Assembly: GCF_000717025.1 (NCBI RefSeq)
Contig: NZ_JNXG01000019.1
Span: 62,001 to 126,000 of the forward strand
Source: Streptomyces atroolivaceus
GTDB lineage: Bacteria > Actinomycetota > Actinomycetes > Streptomycetales > Streptomycetaceae
Direction of reading: 5' to 3'
Length of the DNA: 64,000 nt
Within the stretch, counting starts at the first letter, position 1. Each line of letters opens with the position of its first letter. Positions 8,943 through 17,559 of the stretch are shown here, one piece after another. Position numbers and translations under genes: made by a program. Below the pieces are notes generated by a model that saw nothing but the letters and a program-made list of their open reading frames with translations, did no database searches and was not told where the DNA came from.

Positions 8943-9512
8943 TCACCGGCGGCGACGCCGCGCCCCTCCGGGTGCGGCGTCCCCCGCCACGGGCCCGGTC
9001 GTCCGGTAGGCCCTCACATGCTTCCCCGCCGGGCGGCCCCGCTCCACCCAGTCGGTCCGCACCCAGTACAGGACGTCGTCCCGCCGCTCCCGCTGCCCCA
9101 GCCGTACGGCCTTCAGCCACAGCCCGGCCCCGGCACCGGCCAGCACGAGCCCGCCGGCCCCCGGCAGCACGTACGCACTCGCGACCGCCACGAGGAACGC
9201 ACCGGCCAGCCACCAGCGGTGGCCGCGCCGCCAGTTCCGCACGGTCACGTCCCGGTCCTGGAGGAAGTCGCCGCGTCCGGCCCGCGTGGCACCCTTCGCG
9301 AGCTCCGCGTACCGCCCCGTCCGTACGAACGCGACGGCGGCCAGGGTCACCAGGAACAGCGCGCCCCCTGCCAGCAGTCCGATCCGCCGGCCGGTGAGGC
9401 CCGGTACGAACGCCCCGACGGCCGCCGCCAGCAGCCCCGGCCACCACAAGGGCGCGGCCCCCGCCCGTACGATCACGGCCACCCTCGCCAACGACTGCGC
9501 TCCGCGCCCCAC
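8943..9512 (-). CDS. Small integral membrane protein, function unknown
   Basis: 189-residue protein with two pairs of predicted membrane helices: LWWPGLLAAAVGAFVPGL and IGLLAGGALFLVTLAAVAFV in the first half, then WWLAGAFLVAVASAYVLPG and GLVLAGAGAGLWLKAV. Between them lies a charged loop (GDFLQDRDVTVRNWRRGHR). The tail is basic. The GTG at 9512 is preceded by a GAGAGGGG-like site. I do not recognise a family. It is convergent with the Roadblock cluster and 131 bases after the RpiR gene stop, so it could share that gene's transcript. Confidence 0.65.
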   Translation of the reverse strand: MGRGAQSLARVAVIVRAGAAPLWWPGLLAAAVGAFVPGLTGRRIGLLAGGALFLVTLAAVAFVRTGRYAELAKGATRAGRGDFLQDRDVTVRNWRRGHRWWLAGAFLVAVASAYVLPGAGGLVLAGAGAGLWLKAVRLGQRERRDDVLYWVRTDWVERGRPAGKHVRAYRTTGPVAGDAAPGGARRRRR

Positions 9513-9642
9513 GTCCGTACCCCTCTCCCACGTGCCTCTGTGGACCTTCTGGGCGCGGAGATTAATAGGCACAGATGAGCGACGTCTGAGAATCGGCGGA
9601 ACCGGCCGCCCGGAGATCCGGCCGCGCGCCCGGAAGCTCCGG

Positions 9643-10491
9643 CTACTCGACGAAGAGGCCCCGCGCGGCGGCCCTCGCGTCGAAGTCCTCCAGCCGGGCC
9701 TGCGCCTCCGGCAGCCCGTCGCACATGGCCTCCAGCAAGGCCCGCCCGAGCAGCATCGGAGCACACGCGGTGTCGAAGGCCAGCCCCGTCCCCACCGCGG
9801 CCGGGATCAGCAGATCGCTGTGGGCCGCCACCGGGGCGAACGCCGAGTCGGCCACGGTCACCACGGTCAGCCCCTGCTCCCGCGCGTAGGCCAGCGCGTC
9901 CACGGCCTCGCGCGGGTGGCGCGGCAGCGCGAAGCACATCAGCGCGCTCGCACCCGCCCGCCTGGCGGCGTCGATGCGGTCGTGCAGCATGCTGCCGCCT
10001 TCGTCGAGCACCCGTACCTCCGGGTGCACCTTGGCGGCGAAGTACCCGAACCCCCTGGCCTGCGAGGAGGCGGCCCGCAGCCCGAGCACGAGCAGGGGCC
10101 TGGAGGCGGCGAGCAACCGCCCCGCCCGCTCCACCGGGGCCGGGTCGGCGAGCAGTTCGGACAGCTGCCGCAGATTCTCGATCTCCGCCAGCACCGCCTG
10201 CTGGTACTCGTTGAGGCTCTCCTCCACGCCACGGCCGTCGGCCGCTCCGTCCGGGGTGACCTCCCTCAGGTGCTTGCGCAGCGCCGGGTACCCGTCGAAG
10301 CCCAGCGCCACGGCGAAGCGGGTGACGGACGGCTGACTGACACCGGCCAGCTCCGCGAGCTCCACACTCGACAGGAAGGGAGCATCGGCGGCCCGCCGCA
10401 CCATCGAGTGCGCGATACGCCGCTGGGTGGGCGTGAGCCGCTGCCCCTCGAAGAGCCGCTGCAACCGTGCAGCCGGGCTGCTCCCGCTCAT
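9643..10491 (-). CDS. MurR/RpiR-family transcriptional regulator
   Basis: 282 residues in the standard two-domain layout. The N-terminal HTH_6 domain (LTPTQRRIAHSMVRRAADAPFLSS, then VELAELAGVSQPSVTRFAVALGFDGYPALRKHL) is followed by a SIS domain from about residue 120 (RPLLVLGLRAASSQARGFGYF, then ASALMCFALPRHPREAVDALAYAREQGLTVVTVADS). SIS domains usually bind phosphosugars, but some RpiR members control amino-acid or nucleoside catabolism. ATG 10491 is favoured by GAAGGGGAC just upstream. No sugar gene lies beside it, so its target is unclear; the hut operon 4.5 kb away is one candidate. An upstream GAAT-CC-ATTC element (10534-10543) may be autoregulatory. Confidence 0.9.
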   Translation of the reverse strand: MSGSSPAARLQRLFEGQRLTPTQRRIAHSMVRRAADAPFLSSVELAELAGVSQPSVTRFAVALGFDGYPALRKHLREVTPDGAADGRGVEESLNEYQQAVLAEIENLRQLSELLADPAPVERAGRLLAASRPLLVLGLRAASSQARGFGYFAAKVHPEVRVLDEGGSMLHDRIDAARRAGASALMCFALPRHPREAVDALAYAREQGLTVVTVADSAFAPVAAHSDLLIPAAVGTGLAFDTACAPMLLGRALLEAMCDGLPEAQARLEDFDARAAARGLFVE

Positions 10492-10804
10492 GCTGTCCCC
10501 TTCGGAGTTCCGGCGCACCGGTCCGGCGCCGAGGAATCCATTCAGTCAGCAAGTGCTCTGCATGTCCATATACAGCCCACGGTCCGGACACGGCCGGGAC
10601 CTCATGCCGCCAGGACCAGCCCATCCACACCCCCTGATCGGCCCAGGCGTCAACGCCGCGCCACGGGCTGTCGCTCTCATCGGTGAATTCCTTCTGGAGA
10701 GCCGTCTGATCCACAGCAGCGCAGCAGGATGTGAAGAATCCGTGCCCTCGCCGGTGGCCTCATCCCCACCCCGTTCCATCCGCCCCGTCAGGAAGCCGTC
10801 CTCC
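10492..10804. other. Intergenic region between rpiR-like and membrane-protein genes
   Basis: This 313-base stretch holds the promoters of two divergent genes. I see a GAAT-CC-ATTC inverted repeat at 10534-10543 on the rpiR side and nothing else that stands out. No coding potential with Streptomyces codon bias is apparent. Confidence 0.4.
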
Positions 10805-11380
10805 ATGTCCCAGCAGTATCCGCAGAACCCTCAGCAGCCCTACCAGGGCGGCCCTGCCGGCTATCCGGGCGGACCGGTTCCGCCGCACCAGCCTCAGCCT
10901 GAGAAGTCCTGGTTCGCCCGGCACAAGGTGCTCACGGTGGTCGGCGGCGTGTTCGCCTTCATGGTCGTCGTCGGAATCGCCGCGAGCGGCGGGGACGACC
11001 CGGGCAAGGGCTCCGACACGGCAGCCACCGCCCCGCAGAAACAGGCTGCCGCCGAACCCGCCGAGAAGGCCGACGACAAGGCCGCCCTTGAGAAGGAGCT
11101 CTCTCAGGCCGACCGGTTCAAGGCCTTCATCGAGGAGAACGGGACCGCCGCGGAGAAGGCCGCGGCCGGGCACATCACCAAGGTCCAGGGTGCGGACGAG
11201 TCCAACGGGATCCTGGACTCCGCCGACGTCTACACAGACTTCACGGGCGGCCTGATGGGCCCGCACCAGGGTGAGGGCAAGTTGCTCGCCTCCGCGTTCG
11301 CCGACTGGAAGGACTCGGAAAACGGCCTGGTCACCATCTACGACGAGAAGGGCGAGATCCTGTCCAACGGCAACTTCTGA
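10805..11380 (+). CDS. Single-pass membrane protein with Pro/Gln-rich N-terminus
   Basis: 191 residues: a cytoplasmic N-terminal tail rich in Pro, Gln, Gly and Tyr (QYPQNPQQPYQGG), one membrane helix at about 43-63 (VLTVVGGVFAFMVVVGIAAS), an Ala/Glu/Lys-rich linker, then a small extracytoplasmic domain (FKAFIEENGTAAEKAAAGHITKVQGA and ADVYTDFTGG). The layout suggests a cell-envelope protein of unknown role. Its start region and tail resemble the DUF4190-type protein at 52258, though the outer domains differ. ATG 10805 has a modest AGGAAG site upstream. No neighbour is co-directional and close enough to suggest an operon. Confidence 0.7.
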   Translation: MSQQYPQNPQQPYQGGPAGYPGGPVPPHQPQPEKSWFARHKVLTVVGGVFAFMVVVGIAASGGDDPGKGSDTAATAPQKQAAAEPAEKADDKAALEKELSQADRFKAFIEENGTAAEKAAAGHITKVQGADESNGILDSADVYTDFTGGLMGPHQGEGKLLASAFADWKDSENGLVTIYDEKGEILSNGNF

Positions 11381-11427
11381 CGGACGAGGCCGGCCGGTAC
11401 GACCGCCGCCCCTTCCCTCGCCCCGGG

Positions 11428-11480
11428 CCTCCTGACCGGTCCGGGGACCTCCGGACCGGGACCTCCTGACCGGTCCGGGG
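11428..11480. repeat. 19-base direct repeat in a GC-rich spacer
   Basis: CCTCCTGACCGGTCCGGGG occurs at 11428-11446 and again at 11462-11480, with a degenerate copy between and after. Each copy contains the palindrome ACCGGT, so the region can form alternative hairpins. It probably acts as the terminator area of the upstream gene. Confidence 0.5.
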
Positions 11481-11575
11481 CCTCTGGACGGTCCGGACAC
11501 GGCAGCGACGCCACGCGTGGGCCCGCGCCGCCCGCTCGCATTGCGGGACCGCCCTCCCCTGCCGACCCTGGGGTC

Positions 11576-12157
11576 ATGATCCCAGCCAATACGAGAGGGC
11601 CGGGCGGCGTCATCGTCCGCTACGGCGACACCGATGCCGCGCACGTGCTGAGCGTCTACGCCGATCTGCGCTGCCCTTACTGCAAGCGCATGGAGCTCGC
11701 CCTCGGAGCCGTGATGGAGCGGGCCGCGGACGAGGGCGGATTCGCGGTGGACCACCACTTCGGCACGTTCATCGACGACGCCGCGGGCGGCAGCGGATCC
11801 CTGGAAGCGCTGGCCGCACTGGGAGCCGCCGCCGACGAGGGACAGAAACCGTTCATGCACTACCTGCGGGCCTTGTACGCCGATCAGCCCAGCGAGGACG
11901 TGGACGCCTTCGCCGACCGGGACAACTTGCTGCGGCTGGCCGGCGGGATCGAGGCGCTGCACGGCGACACCTTCCGGCAGAAGGTCATGGAGCGCACCTA
12001 CCTTCCCTGGGCGGCGCAGGTGTCGGCGGCCTTCGGGACGAGCGGCGTCCGGTCGACCCCGACGGTGCTGATCGACCGCACCCCGGTCCCCGTCATCAAC
12101 GCCATGGGATACGCGGTCACCCCGGAGGCCTTCCTCGCCGAGGTGACTCCCCCGTGA
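11576..12157 (+). CDS. DsbA-family thioredoxin-fold protein
   Basis: 193 residues. A thioredoxin-like fold of the DsbA/FrnE group is shown by VLSVYADLRCPYCKRME with active-site C33-P-Y-C36, the helical insertion (residues about 60-150) and the cis-proline strand GVRSTPTVLID. The protein lacks a signal peptide, so it should act in the cytoplasm, as a redox protein or mycothiol-linked oxidoreductase rather than an envelope disulphide former. ATG 11576 has no strong ribosome site. The gene stands alone, convergent with the methyltransferase gene. Physiological substrate unknown. Confidence 0.85.
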   Translation: MIPANTRGPGGVIVRYGDTDAAHVLSVYADLRCPYCKRMELALGAVMERAADEGGFAVDHHFGTFIDDAAGGSGSLEALAALGAAADEGQKPFMHYLRALYADQPSEDVDAFADRDNLLRLAGGIEALHGDTFRQKVMERTYLPWAAQVSAAFGTSGVRSTPTVLIDRTPVPVINAMGYAVTPEAFLAEVTPP

Positions 12158-12239
12158 AAAGCCGGCCCGCCCGGACCGCAGGTGCCGCCAGGACCGTGCG
12201 AGTCCTCGCGGCCGTGCGCGCACTCGGGGCCGCGTGCCG

Positions 12240-13037
12240 TCAGGGCTTGCGCGCGACCCCGCCGAACATGGCCACCTCGTCGGGCAGGCCGTCGCGGCCC
12301 GGCCCGGGCCGCCACCGGCTGCACGACACCACACCGGGATCGAGGAGCTCCAGACCGTCGAAGAACCGGGTGACGTCGCGGGGCGTCCGCTGCGTCAGCT
12401 TCGGCGTGCCGTTCTCGTTCCAGAAGGCCACGGCCGCGTCCACGTCGGGCATCGACGGATCGGTGACCGTGTGGGAGAGGACGAGATGGCTCCCGGACGG
12501 CAGGGCGTCCGTCAAACGGCGGACCAGCCCGTACGCCTCGGCGTCGTCCTCGATGAAGATGACCACTCCCAGCAGGACGAGCGCGACCGGTTCGGTGAGG
12601 TCCAGCGTCTTCGCCGCGTGCTCCAGGATCACGTCGACGTTGCGCAGGTCCTCGTCGAGGTAGTCGGTCCTGCCTTCGGGGGTGCTGGTGAGCAGGGCGC
12701 GCGCGTGGGCCAGCACCAGCGGGTCGTTGTCGACGTAGACGATGCGCGATTCCGGCGCCAGCCGCTGAGCGACCTCATGGGTGTTGTCGGCCGTCGGCAG
12801 GCCGGTGCCTATGTCGAGGAACTGCCGGATCCCGCGGTCGGCCACCAGATGGCTCACCGCCCGCCCGAGGAACAGCCGGTCCTCCCGGGCGTAGTCACCG
12901 ATGCCGGGGTGCAGCGTGCGGATGTGATCACCGGCCGCCTGGTCGACGGGGTAGTTGTCCTTGCCGCCCAGCCAGTAGTTCCAGATCCGGGCGGTGTGGG
13001 GCTGCGACGTGTTGATCCGGTCCGCCTGCTCGGGCAC
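12240..13037 (-). CDS. SAM-dependent methyltransferase of the DUF574 (Methyltransf_19) family
   Basis: 265 residues. Starts with the family signature HTARIWNYWLGGKDNYPVDQ, followed by a Rossmann-type motif I, QFLDIGTGLPTADNTHEVAQ, and the acidic ribose-binding end of strand 2 (RIVYVDNDPLVLAHARALL). These proteins are abundant in Streptomyces, often paired with DUF397/HTH regulators, and their substrates are mostly unknown. GTG 13037 is preceded by AGGAGGAG. No DUF397 or Scr1-type HTH gene is adjacent here, so the usual partner is absent from this position. All expected motifs look intact. Confidence 0.9.
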   Translation of the reverse strand: MPEQADRINTSQPHTARIWNYWLGGKDNYPVDQAAGDHIRTLHPGIGDYAREDRLFLGRAVSHLVADRGIRQFLDIGTGLPTADNTHEVAQRLAPESRIVYVDNDPLVLAHARALLTSTPEGRTDYLDEDLRNVDVILEHAAKTLDLTEPVALVLLGVVIFIEDDAEAYGLVRRLTDALPSGSHLVLSHTVTDPSMPDVDAAVAFWNENGTPKLTQRTPRDVTRFFDGLELLDPGVVSCSRWRPGPGRDGLPDEVAMFGGVARKP

Positions 13038-13145
13038 TGCTCCTCCTGGAGGCGTCGGCCTGGCGCACGGTCAGCACGCAGCCTACATAGGCCCGTTACG
13101 CCCACGAGGGGAGCCCGGACCGTTCCGGGCTCCCACCCGCGGGGA

Positions 13146-13949
13146 TCAGAACACGACACGTGCCGCCATCAGCGCGGCCCGCGCCCCGGGCTCGCCCTCC
13201 AGCTCCGGACGGCCGCGCGCCGGTCGCCCCGACAGGTGCCGGGCGAAGTCGACCGCGTCGGCGTGGAGGGTGACCGTCGGGGTGCCGATGCCCAGTAGAC
13301 GGCGCCCTCCCGCGGGGCCGTGGAGGTCGATCTCCGCTGCGGGGCCCGTCCAGGCGAGGGCCAGATCCAGCACCACCTGGTCCATGATCTCCCGGTCGTG
13401 CCCGTCGAGGACCAGCTCGGCACCGGTGGCGTCGCTGAGGTCCACCCGGTGCATCCAGGTGTCGCGGGCGACGATGACGTTCCCCAGGTAGTCCATCGAG
13501 TCGTCGGGCAGAGCCTTCGCCTCCGGATAGAGCCAGCTCGGCCGGATCCTGCGGCTGACGGCGGTCGGGGTGCGGCGCAGGGCGATGAGGCCCTGGGGGG
13601 CGAAGTGCGCGAGGGCGCCGATGAGTTCACGCCCCGGTACGGCCTTCCGGTCGTCGATCTGGACCTCGTTGTGCCCGTCCAGCCGGCCGAGCTCCGGATG
13701 GGTCCGCGCGGCCTGCCGGATCCGGCGCACGGCGACCCAGGGACGGGGCAGTTCCTCGTACTGGCCGACGGTGTGGGACAGCATGTCCCGGACGGTCCAG
13801 CCGGTACAGACGGTCGGGCGCCGCCAGTCCCCGTCGGGCACCTCACGGAACGAGGAGAGCGTCGCCCGCAGCTCGGCCTCGTTGAGCAGTCGGGCCCGCG
13901 TTCGGGACGTGCGGGGGATGTCCCGGGCGGACGATGTCGTGGTGGCCAT
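13146..13949 (-). CDS. DinB-like mycothiol-dependent maleylpyruvate isomerase-family protein
   Basis: 267-residue protein of the DinB/YfiT-like metalloenzyme group. The N-terminal helix bundle includes GWTVRDMLSHTVGQYEEL with the conserved metal-binding His, and a second His in NVIVARDTWMHRVDLSDATG gives the usual metal triad; a C-terminal sterol-carrier-like domain follows. In actinomycetes such enzymes use mycothiol as a cofactor. No aromatic-catabolism genes are near, so maleylpyruvate isomerisation itself is unlikely to be the role. ATG 13949 is used. It lies 108 bases upstream of the methyltransferase gene on the same strand. Confidence 0.85.
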   Translation of the reverse strand: MATTTSSARDIPRTSRTRARLLNEAELRATLSSFREVPDGDWRRPTVCTGWTVRDMLSHTVGQYEELPRPWVAVRRIRQAARTHPELGRLDGHNEVQIDDRKAVPGRELIGALAHFAPQGLIALRRTPTAVSRRIRPSWLYPEAKALPDDSMDYLGNVIVARDTWMHRVDLSDATGAELVLDGHDREIMDQVVLDLALAWTGPAAEIDLHGPAGGRRLLGIGTPTVTLHADAVDFARHLSGRPARGRPELEGEPGARAALMAARVVF

Positions 13950-14078
13950 GGGCGCGCCTCCCGTCTCCCGTAGCCCACGCTACGCCGCCGGGCGGCGCCC
14001 CGCCCTGCCCTGCGGGCCGCCGAAACAGGGGGGCTAACCCCAATGACCGGGGCGCCCGGCCTTCGTACCGTGAGGCGT

Positions 14079-14495
14079 ATGGAAGCCCGTGACCCTGAGC
14101 TCAGGCGAGAGCTCGACGCCACCCTGAAGGCCCGCAGCGAACTGGGGCCGGAGTACGAGTCCGCACTCATCGACTCGTTCCTGGAGAAGGTCGAGCAGAG
14201 GCTCGCCGGCACGAACGACCAACGGACGAGGCGACAGCTCGCCGAGCAGCAGATGGCCGCCGCCCGCGGCGTGCGGCCCGCCCCGCCGGCCGGGAACTTC
14301 GGGGAGCGGTTCGGCTTCGGGGTCGCCTCGCTGGTCCTGGCCGTCCCCCTGTCCGCGATCGGCGTCGCGAACGCGGGGATCAAGGGGCTCGTCGTGGCCT
14401 GGCTGGGGATCGTCGGCGTGAACGCCGTGCACGCCGCCCGCGGGTGGCCGTGGTCCACGAGCAGGCGGCGGGCCTCGTCCGACTGGGACGGCTGA
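14079..14495 (+). CDS. Small membrane protein with charged N-terminal helix
   Basis: 138 residues. The first half is a charged helical segment (RDPELRRELDATLKARSELG and YESALIDSFLEKVEQRL), the second half two hydrophobic segments (FGVASLVLAVPLSAIGVANA and GLVVAWLGIVGVNAVHAA). It resembles the many short Streptomyces membrane-integral proteins that have such a charged domain before two helices. Function unknown. ATG 14079 is chosen; GTG 14070 in frame would add three residues. A strong hairpin follows. Confidence 0.75.
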   Translation: MEARDPELRRELDATLKARSELGPEYESALIDSFLEKVEQRLAGTNDQRTRRQLAEQQMAAARGVRPAPPAGNFGERFGFGVASLVLAVPLSAIGVANAGIKGLVVAWLGIVGVNAVHAARGWPWSTSRRRASSDWDG

Positions 14496-14540
14496 GCCTG
14501 CCGGGGTGACCGGGACGGGCTGGTTTCCGCGCATGAATAA

Positions 14541-14599
14541 TCGCGGGGACCGCCGCACCCCCGGTTGCCCAGGGGGCGGGACGACGGCGGTCCCCGCGA
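14541..14599. terminator. Bidirectional terminator between convergent genes
   Basis: TCGCGGGGACCGCCG (14541-14555) pairs perfectly with CGGCGGTCCCCGCGA (14585-14599), 15 base pairs, with a smaller C/G hairpin in the loop. It serves both the small membrane gene and the CBS gene. Confidence 0.75.
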
Positions 14600-14799
14600 G
14601 GGACGCGGTCCCGGGTCAGGGCCGGGTGCCGCGTCCAGGCGACGGTGGAGGTCCGGGAGCCGCTCCGTAGTCCGTGTCGCCGTTCGTGGTGCCGGCGGGT
14701 TCCCCCGCCGACACCCCTTACTGTGCCGGAGCCGTGTTAAGCCGGTGCTGCGTCGACGTGTCGCGCTCGTACCGTTTGTGCGAAGCCCGGAAAACGGCG

Positions 14800-16203
14800 T
14801 TACTGCTTGGGAGCCGCGCCCTTCGCCAGGAAGGCCAGCAGGTCCTGCCTGCTCACGACGCCCGTCGGCTTGCCCTCGACGAGGACGATCGCCGCGTCGG
14901 CGCCGTCCGTGCCACCGAGCACGGCCATCAGGTCCTCGACCGGCTCCCCCGAGCCGACCTGCGGCAGCGGGGCCGACATGTGCTTCTCCAGCGGGTCGGA
15001 CAGCGTGGCCCGCTGGGTGAACAGCGCGTCGAGGAGCTGACGCTCCACGACGGATCCGATGACCTCGGCGGCCATCACGTCGGGGTGCCCCGCGCCCGGC
15101 TTCACGATCGGCATCTGGGAGACGCCGTACTCGCGCAGCACGTCGATGGCCTCGCCGACCGTCTCCTCGGGGTGCATGTGGACGAGTGAGGGGAGCGGGC
15201 CGTCCTTGAAGTCGAGCACCGCGCCGACCCGGGCCGAGGGACCGGCGTCCTCGAGGAAGCCGTAGTCGGCCATCCACTCGTCGTTGAAGATCTTGCTCAT
15301 GTAGCCGCGGCCGCTGTCCGGCAGCAGGACGACCACCACGTCCTCGGGGCCGAGGCGCTCGGCGACCTCCAGGGCCGCGACGACCGCCATACCGCAGGAA
15401 CCTCCGACGAGCAGGCCCTCCTCCTTGGCGAGGCGGCGGGTCATCTGGAAGGAGTCCTTGTCCGAGACCGCGACGATCTCGTCCGTGACCGTGCGGTCGT
15501 AGGCGCTCGGCCAGAAGTCCTCGCCGACCCCCTCCACGAGGTAGGGACGGCCGGAGCCGCCGGAGTAGACGGACCCCTCCGGGTCCGCGCCGACGACCCG
15601 CACGCGGTTCTCGCTGATCTCCTTGAGATAGCGGCCCGTACCGGTGATGGTCCCGCCGGTGCCGACGCCCGCGACGAAGTGGGTGATCCGCCCGTCCGTC
15701 TGCTCCCAGAGCTCGGGACCCGTGGTCTCGTAGTGCGACCGCGGGTTGTTGGGGTTGGAGTACTGGTCGGGCTTCCAGGCTCCCGGCGTCTCACGGACCA
15801 GGCGGTCGGAGACGTTGTAGTACGAGTCCGGGTGCTCGGGGTCTACGGCCGTCGGGCAGACGACGACCTCCGCACCGTATGCGCGCAGGACGTTGATCTT
15901 GTCCGTGGACACCTTGTCCGGGCAGACGAAGACGCACTTGTAGCCCTTCTGCTGGGCGACGATCGCGAGGCCCACACCGGTGTTGCCACTGGTGGGCTCG
16001 ACGATCGTGCCGCCGGGCTTCAGCTCACCGCTCTGCTCGGCGGCCTCGATCATGCGCAGCGCGATGCGGTCCTTCACCGAACCGCCGGGGTTGAAGTACT
16101 CGACCTTGGCCAGGACCGTCGCCTGAATGCCTGCCGACACATTGCGCAGCCTGACGAGCGGGGTGTTGCCGACAAGACTGATCATCGAATCGTGGAATTG
16201 CAC
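14800..16203 (-). CDS. cbs: Cystathionine beta-synthase
   Basis: PLP enzyme condensing L-serine (or O-acetylserine) with homocysteine to cystathionine in reverse transsulfuration. 467 residues: a fold-type II PLP domain with the Lys-containing NPGGSVKDRIALRMIE near residue 45, substrate loop EPTSGNTGVGLA, and phosphate-binding GVGTGGTITGTGRYL; then two CBS domains from about residue 335 (DGPLPSLVHMHPEETVGEA, and DPLEKHMSAPLPQV) which may bind an adenosyl ligand. The CBS tandem separates it from simple cysteine synthases. GTG 16203 has GGAG six bases upstream. No cystathionine gamma-lyase gene is adjacent. Confidence 0.95.
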   Translation of the reverse strand: MQFHDSMISLVGNTPLVRLRNVSAGIQATVLAKVEYFNPGGSVKDRIALRMIEAAEQSGELKPGGTIVEPTSGNTGVGLAIVAQQKGYKCVFVCPDKVSTDKINVLRAYGAEVVVCPTAVDPEHPDSYYNVSDRLVRETPGAWKPDQYSNPNNPRSHYETTGPELWEQTDGRITHFVAGVGTGGTITGTGRYLKEISENRVRVVGADPEGSVYSGGSGRPYLVEGVGEDFWPSAYDRTVTDEIVAVSDKDSFQMTRRLAKEEGLLVGGSCGMAVVAALEVAERLGPEDVVVVLLPDSGRGYMSKIFNDEWMADYGFLEDAGPSARVGAVLDFKDGPLPSLVHMHPEETVGEAIDVLREYGVSQMPIVKPGAGHPDVMAAEVIGSVVERQLLDALFTQRATLSDPLEKHMSAPLPQVGSGEPVEDLMAVLGGTDGADAAIVLVEGKPTGVVSRQDLLAFLAKGAAPKQ

Positions 16204-16343
16204 CGTGTACTCCGGGGTCTCCGTGGGTGTCAGGCAAGAGTATGCGTACGGGCACGAGATTGGACGAAGCGATTGAGCTACGCCCTCCACGGGGCAGGTA
16301 GTGCTGTGAACGGCTGTGCGGCACGGAGGAGGTGGACCGGACT

Positions 16344-17402
16344 GTGTCGAGAGCGAGGGTGGCACGGCGGATCGCTGCGGGTGCGGCGTACGGGGGCGGC
16401 AGCGTCGGGCTGATCGGCGCGGCGACGGTGGGCCTGGTGCTGGCCGAGGTGCAGCTGGCCAAGCGGCTGGTGGGCGGGGGGAAGGCACCGGTCCCACCGA
16501 GTGCGGACGGCCGGTACGGGGTGGCCTTCGCCGGTCCCGCCGACCCGTTGCGCTTCGTCCTGCTCGGCGACTCGACCGCCGCCGGCCAGGGCGTGCGCAG
16601 GGCCGGACAGACCCCGGGGGCGCTGCTGGCCTCCGGGCTGGCGGCGGTGGCCGAGCGCCCGGTGGATTTCCGCAACGTGGCCCTGCCGGGCGCCCGGTCG
16701 GACGATCTGGAGCGGCAGGTCTCCCTGGTGCTGGCGGATCGGGCAGGAGTGCCCGACGTCTGCGTGATCATGATCGGTGCGAACGACGTGACCCACCGGA
16801 TGCCGGCGACGCAGTCGGTGCGCTGCCTCAGCACGGCCGTACGGCGCCTGCGCACGGCCGGCGCGGAGGTGGTCGTGGGCACCTGTCCGGACCTGGGCAC
16901 CATCGAGCCGGTCTACCAGCCGTTGCGGTGGCTGGCCCGGCGGGTGAGCCGGCAGCTGGCGGCGGCCCAGACGATCGGCGCGGTGGAACAGGGCGGACGG
17001 ACGGTCTCGCTGGGTGACCTGCTCGGCCCGGAGTTCGAGGCGAACCCCCGCGAGCTCTTCGGCCCCGACAACTACCACCCCTCGGCCGAGGGGTACGCGA
17101 CCGCCGCCATGGCGATGCTGCCGACCGTGTGCGCGGCCCTCGGCCTGTGGCCGGAGTCCGACCGCCTGGACGGCTCGCGGCGCGAGGGCATGCTGCCGGT
17201 GGCCAAGGCCGCCTCCAGGGCCGCGCGGGAGGCGGGCACCGAGGTGACGGCGGCACGGGCGCCGTGGGCCCTGCTCAAGCACCGCAGGCGCCGGCGCCTG
17301 CCCGCGCACACCGAACCGGTGCCGCACGAGGACACGGACACGGGAACGGACAGCGGCCGCGGGCCCGGGCACGGGTCGGGGGCGACGTGGCGGCGGGCCT
17401 GA
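16344..17402 (+). CDS. Membrane-anchored/secreted SGNH-hydrolase family esterase
   Basis: About 352 residues. A basic N-terminus and one hydrophobic segment (GGSVGLIGAATVGLVLAEV) act as membrane anchor or uncleaved signal. The SGNH/GDSL domain follows with block I FVLLGDSTAAGQG (catalytic Ser), block II ALPGARSDDL, block III MIGANDVTHR (Gly-Asn oxyanion pair) and block V DNYHPSAEGY with the Asp-His pair. All four catalytic blocks are intact. The C-terminus is Arg-rich then acidic and low-complexity. Start choice is GTG 16344 after AGGAGG at 16327-16332; GTG 16332 would overlap that site. It is divergent from CBS with a shared 140-base promoter region. Substrate unknown. Confidence 0.9.
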   Translation: MSRARVARRIAAGAAYGGGSVGLIGAATVGLVLAEVQLAKRLVGGGKAPVPPSADGRYGVAFAGPADPLRFVLLGDSTAAGQGVRRAGQTPGALLASGLAAVAERPVDFRNVALPGARSDDLERQVSLVLADRAGVPDVCVIMIGANDVTHRMPATQSVRCLSTAVRRLRTAGAEVVVGTCPDLGTIEPVYQPLRWLARRVSRQLAAAQTIGAVEQGGRTVSLGDLLGPEFEANPRELFGPDNYHPSAEGYATAAMAMLPTVCAALGLWPESDRLDGSRREGMLPVAKAASRAAREAGTEVTAARAPWALLKHRRRRRLPAHTEPVPHEDTDTGTDSGRGPGHGSGATWRRA

Positions 17403-17559
17403 CCGCGCCACCCCTGCGGGGGAACAATGCGGGCGACTGAGCGGTTGCTTAGAAAAGAGGTCCGCATCACATCGCCTGTCGGGTGACCTCAGCTGTACGT
17501 CCGGGTAACTTCCAAGGCAGCCCAGCCTTCCTGCCTTCCAGCCCTCATGGAGCCGCGTG

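Noticed and set aside
13146..13949. Maleylpyruvate isomerase acting in gentisate degradation.
   Set aside because: No aromatic-degradation genes are near; only the fold and metal-binding residues support the family.
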